8,193 bases of DNA, taken from NCBI GenBank assembly GCA_022615215.1, contig JAKEHD010000479.1, forward strand, positions 1 through 8,193, read 5' to 3'. Position numbers and translations under genes: made by a program. Under the pieces are notes generated by a model. The model ran no database searches. It saw only the letters and a list, made by a program, of their open reading frames with translations, and had not been told where the DNA came from. Positions 6,949 through 8,193 of this stretch are shown here, piece after piece. The DNA is from Blastocatellia bacterium (GTDB lineage: Bacteria > Acidobacteriota > Blastocatellia > UBA7656). The first letter of the stretch is position 1. Every line of letters starts with the position of its first letter.

Positions 6949-7920
6949 ATGTCTTATAACCGAAAACTCACTTTATCTCTTGCAATCGTTTTGACATTGT
7001 TTGGCGCGTCTGCGCTGGCCCAGCAGGGATGGTCGCAGGCGCAGGTGATAAAACAGCGAGGCAATCCCGCCAACGTCAACGCCGTATTCTACGACGGAGA
7101 CGACCTGTGGGTGGTCGGCGCTGAAGGGCTTATAACGAGGTCTTACGACGACGGCCGCACCTTCCAGGAGACGGACCTCGGCGTCAATGAAGGACTCAAC
7201 GACGTGTTCGTTCTGAAGAATAACGTCTGGATCGTAGGCGATGCGAGCGCCATATTGATAAGCACGGATGGCGGCCTCAGCTTCGTCAAAAGACTCTACT
7301 CTCCCTATAGAGCGGGAAGCGGCCAGCAAGGGCAAGGCGGTCTCGACCTCTACTCAGTGCAGTTCGTCGATAAAGAGAAAGGCTACATCGTAGGGGATGA
7401 AGGGTTGATACTCGCTTCGACCGATGGCGGGTATTCGTGGCGCGAGCAGCGAAGCGGGACCGATGAGCAGCTCTTTCATCTGAGCTTTCGAGGCAAGCGA
7501 GGCTGGGCCGTAGGAACGAGCGGAATCATACTGCACACGCGCGACGGCGGCAGGAACTGGTATCCGCAGCAATCGGGAACCACGGATGATCTGAACCGCG
7601 TCTACTTCGTCGACGACCGGACAGGGCTTATAACGGGCGACAACGGGGCGCTGCTACTCAGTCAAAACGGCGGGTCCACCTGGGAGCGCGTTCAGCTTCG
7701 CGTGAAGGAGCCACTGTTTGGCATGAGCTTCATCGATAAGAAGACGGGTTGGGTTGTGGGATACGGGGGGCGCATCATAAGGACTTATGATGGGGGCCGC
7801 AACTGGGTCGAGCAGGAAAGCAACACGGCCGGCGACCTCTTTTCAGTCTCCTTTCACAAGAACAGGGGATATGCCATAGGCCGCGACGGTCTCGTGATGA
7901 GATATTACGAGAGAAGGTAA
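6949..7920 (+). CDS. Exported YCF48/BNR-like seven-bladed beta-propeller
   Basis: This 323-residue protein resembles the photosystem II assembly factor Ycf48/HCF136 and sialidase-type Asp-box propellers. A signal peptide covers residues 1-24 (ALA/QQ cleavage). Seven repeats of the form (V/I)(V/T)GxxGxI are visible: VVGAEGLI, IVGDASAIL, IVGDEGLIL, AVGTSGIIL, ITGDNGALL, VVGYGGRII and AIGRDGLVM. The first six are each followed by an Asp-box-like turn at 67-72, 105-112, 157-164, 197-204, 238-245 and 279-286 (for example STDGGYSW, TYDGGRNW). The seventh blade stops short, and the mature N-terminus (GWSQAQV) probably supplies its last strand. The start is supported by GGAGG at 6939-6943, 5 nt upstream. 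No photosynthesis genes are nearby, so a general periplasmic or surface assembly or scaffold role is likelier than photosystem assembly. No catalytic residues are evident. Ile codons are 9 of 15 ATA. Confidence 0.88.
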   Translation: MSYNRKLTLSLAIVLTLFGASALAQQGWSQAQVIKQRGNPANVNAVFYDGDDLWVVGAEGLITRSYDDGRTFQETDLGVNEGLNDVFVLKNNVWIVGDASAILISTDGGLSFVKRLYSPYRAGSGQQGQGGLDLYSVQFVDKEKGYIVGDEGLILASTDGGYSWREQRSGTDEQLFHLSFRGKRGWAVGTSGIILHTRDGGRNWYPQQSGTTDDLNRVYFVDDRTGLITGDNGALLLSQNGGSTWERVQLRVKEPLFGMSFIDKKTGWVVGYGGRIIRTYDGGRNWVEQESNTAGDLFSVSFHKNRGYAIGRDGLVMRYYERR

Positions 7921-7922
7921 CT

Positions 7923-8007
7923 GAGCAGAGGAGAGAATAAGCAGAGGAGCGGGGGAGCGAATGAGCAGAGGAGCGGGGGAGCAGGGGAGCAGGGGTGCAG
8001 GGGAGCT
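7923..8007 (+). repeat. G-rich repeat block with canonical G-quadruplex motif
   Basis: The block starts with AGCAGAGGAGCGGGGGAGC twice (7940-7958 and 7964-7982, period 24 bp). It then passes into octamers GGGG(A/T)GC(A/T). The stretch 7975-8003 is four G-tracts of 5, 4, 4 and 4 separated by AGCA, AGCA and TGCA, which fits the G-quadruplex consensus with tight 4-nt loops on the plus strand. It begins 3 bp after the propeller stop codon, so it would sit in that mRNA's 3' end if transcription continues. Confidence 0.8.
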
Positions 8008-8066
8008 AATCCTATTCACCTGCTCGGTTGCTCCCAATCATCTAATCACCCCTGCACGGAACCGCT

Positions 8067-8080
8067 GTCGGCGTCCCGAC
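8067..8080. repeat. Small perfect hairpin GTCGG-CGTC-CCGAC
   Basis: A 5-bp perfect stem with a 4-nt loop lies in the middle of the gap between the two opposed G/C-rich repeat blocks. No T-run follows. It may be chance or part of the same composite element. Confidence 0.4.
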
Positions 8081-8106
8081 CACCCTTGCTCTCCCGCATG
8101 TTTTCA

Positions 8107-8178
8107 CCCCTGCACCCCTGCTCCCCAGCTCCCCAGCACCCCAGCTCCCCAGCTCCCCTGCACCCTTGCTCCCCTGCT
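8107..8178 (-). repeat. Nine tandem 8-bp repeats, GGGG(A/T)GC(A/T) on the minus strand
   Basis: Nine consecutive 8-bp units run without a break from 8107 to 8178; on the plus strand each reads CCCC followed by WGCW, and one has CCCT. They are the same octamer family as the block at 7975-8007 but inverted. Positions 7980-8007 and 8151-8178 form a 28-bp inverted repeat with one mismatch. The minus strand carries many G4 tracts with 4-nt loops and so has strong quadruplex potential. There is no coding content. Confidence 0.8.
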
Positions 8179-8193
8179 TCCAATGGATTCACC

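Noticed and set aside
7843..8037. Minus-strand 64-codon frame rich in SPAPLL repeats
   Set aside because: It is the translation of G/C-rich repeat DNA and the antisense end of the propeller gene, not a protein-coding gene.
7923..8178. Repeat blocks as a possible CRISPR array
   Set aside because: Units are 8-24 bp, directly abutting, inverted between blocks and without unique spacers, so the CRISPR pattern is absent.

Overview
The window looks like a chromosomal stretch of a moderately GC-rich, Gram-negative-type environmental bacterium. My best guess is Acidobacteriota, perhaps class Blastocatellia. This is an impression from three things: heavy use of ATA for isoleucine (about 58-60% of Ile codons in three of the four genes, hand count), an exported M28 peptidase beside an exported YCF48-like propeller, and short palindromic or G-rich repeats in the spacers. 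No marker gene fixes the taxonomy, and none of the four genes carries phage, plasmid or transposase signatures.

Layout. (1) 145-2766, minus strand: a large patatin-like phospholipase with an alpha-helical, TPR-like N-terminal region, a central patatin domain with a visible Ser/Asp dyad, and hydrophobic C-terminal segments. (2) 2767-3387: a 621-bp divergent spacer with a perfect small hairpin, the eroded remnant of a TPR-like coding sequence, a candidate promoter and a GC hairpin in the predicted 5' leader of the next gene. (3) 3388-5016, plus: an exported M28 zinc aminopeptidase with all metal ligands. (4) 5017-5297: a spacer made of a 73-bp fold-back element, a short CACAGAAACA tandem repeat and a near-consensus sigma70 promoter whose -10 box ends 9 bp before the next start codon. 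(5) 5298-6836, plus: an AMP-forming acyl-CoA ligase closest to the benzoate-CoA ligase family. (6) 6837-6948: a spacer with TCAGC-type repeats that fold back and reach into the ligase stop codon. (7) 6949-7920, plus: an exported seven-bladed YCF48/BNR-like propeller. (8) 7921-8193: GGGG(A/T)GC(A/T) octamer repeats in two opposed blocks, with a textbook G-quadruplex motif and a 28-bp inverted repeat.

How the genes relate. They do not form an obvious pathway. The three plus-strand genes share codon habits but are separated by repeat-filled spacers, with separate candidate promoters for the peptidase and the ligase, so they are probably independent units. The patatin gene differs in strand and Ile codon use (ATA about 31%) and has the sensor-plus-lipase-plus-membrane layout of some immunity-type effectors. 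It is the best candidate for an under-described biological function. That role is inference; no partner genes are visible in the window.
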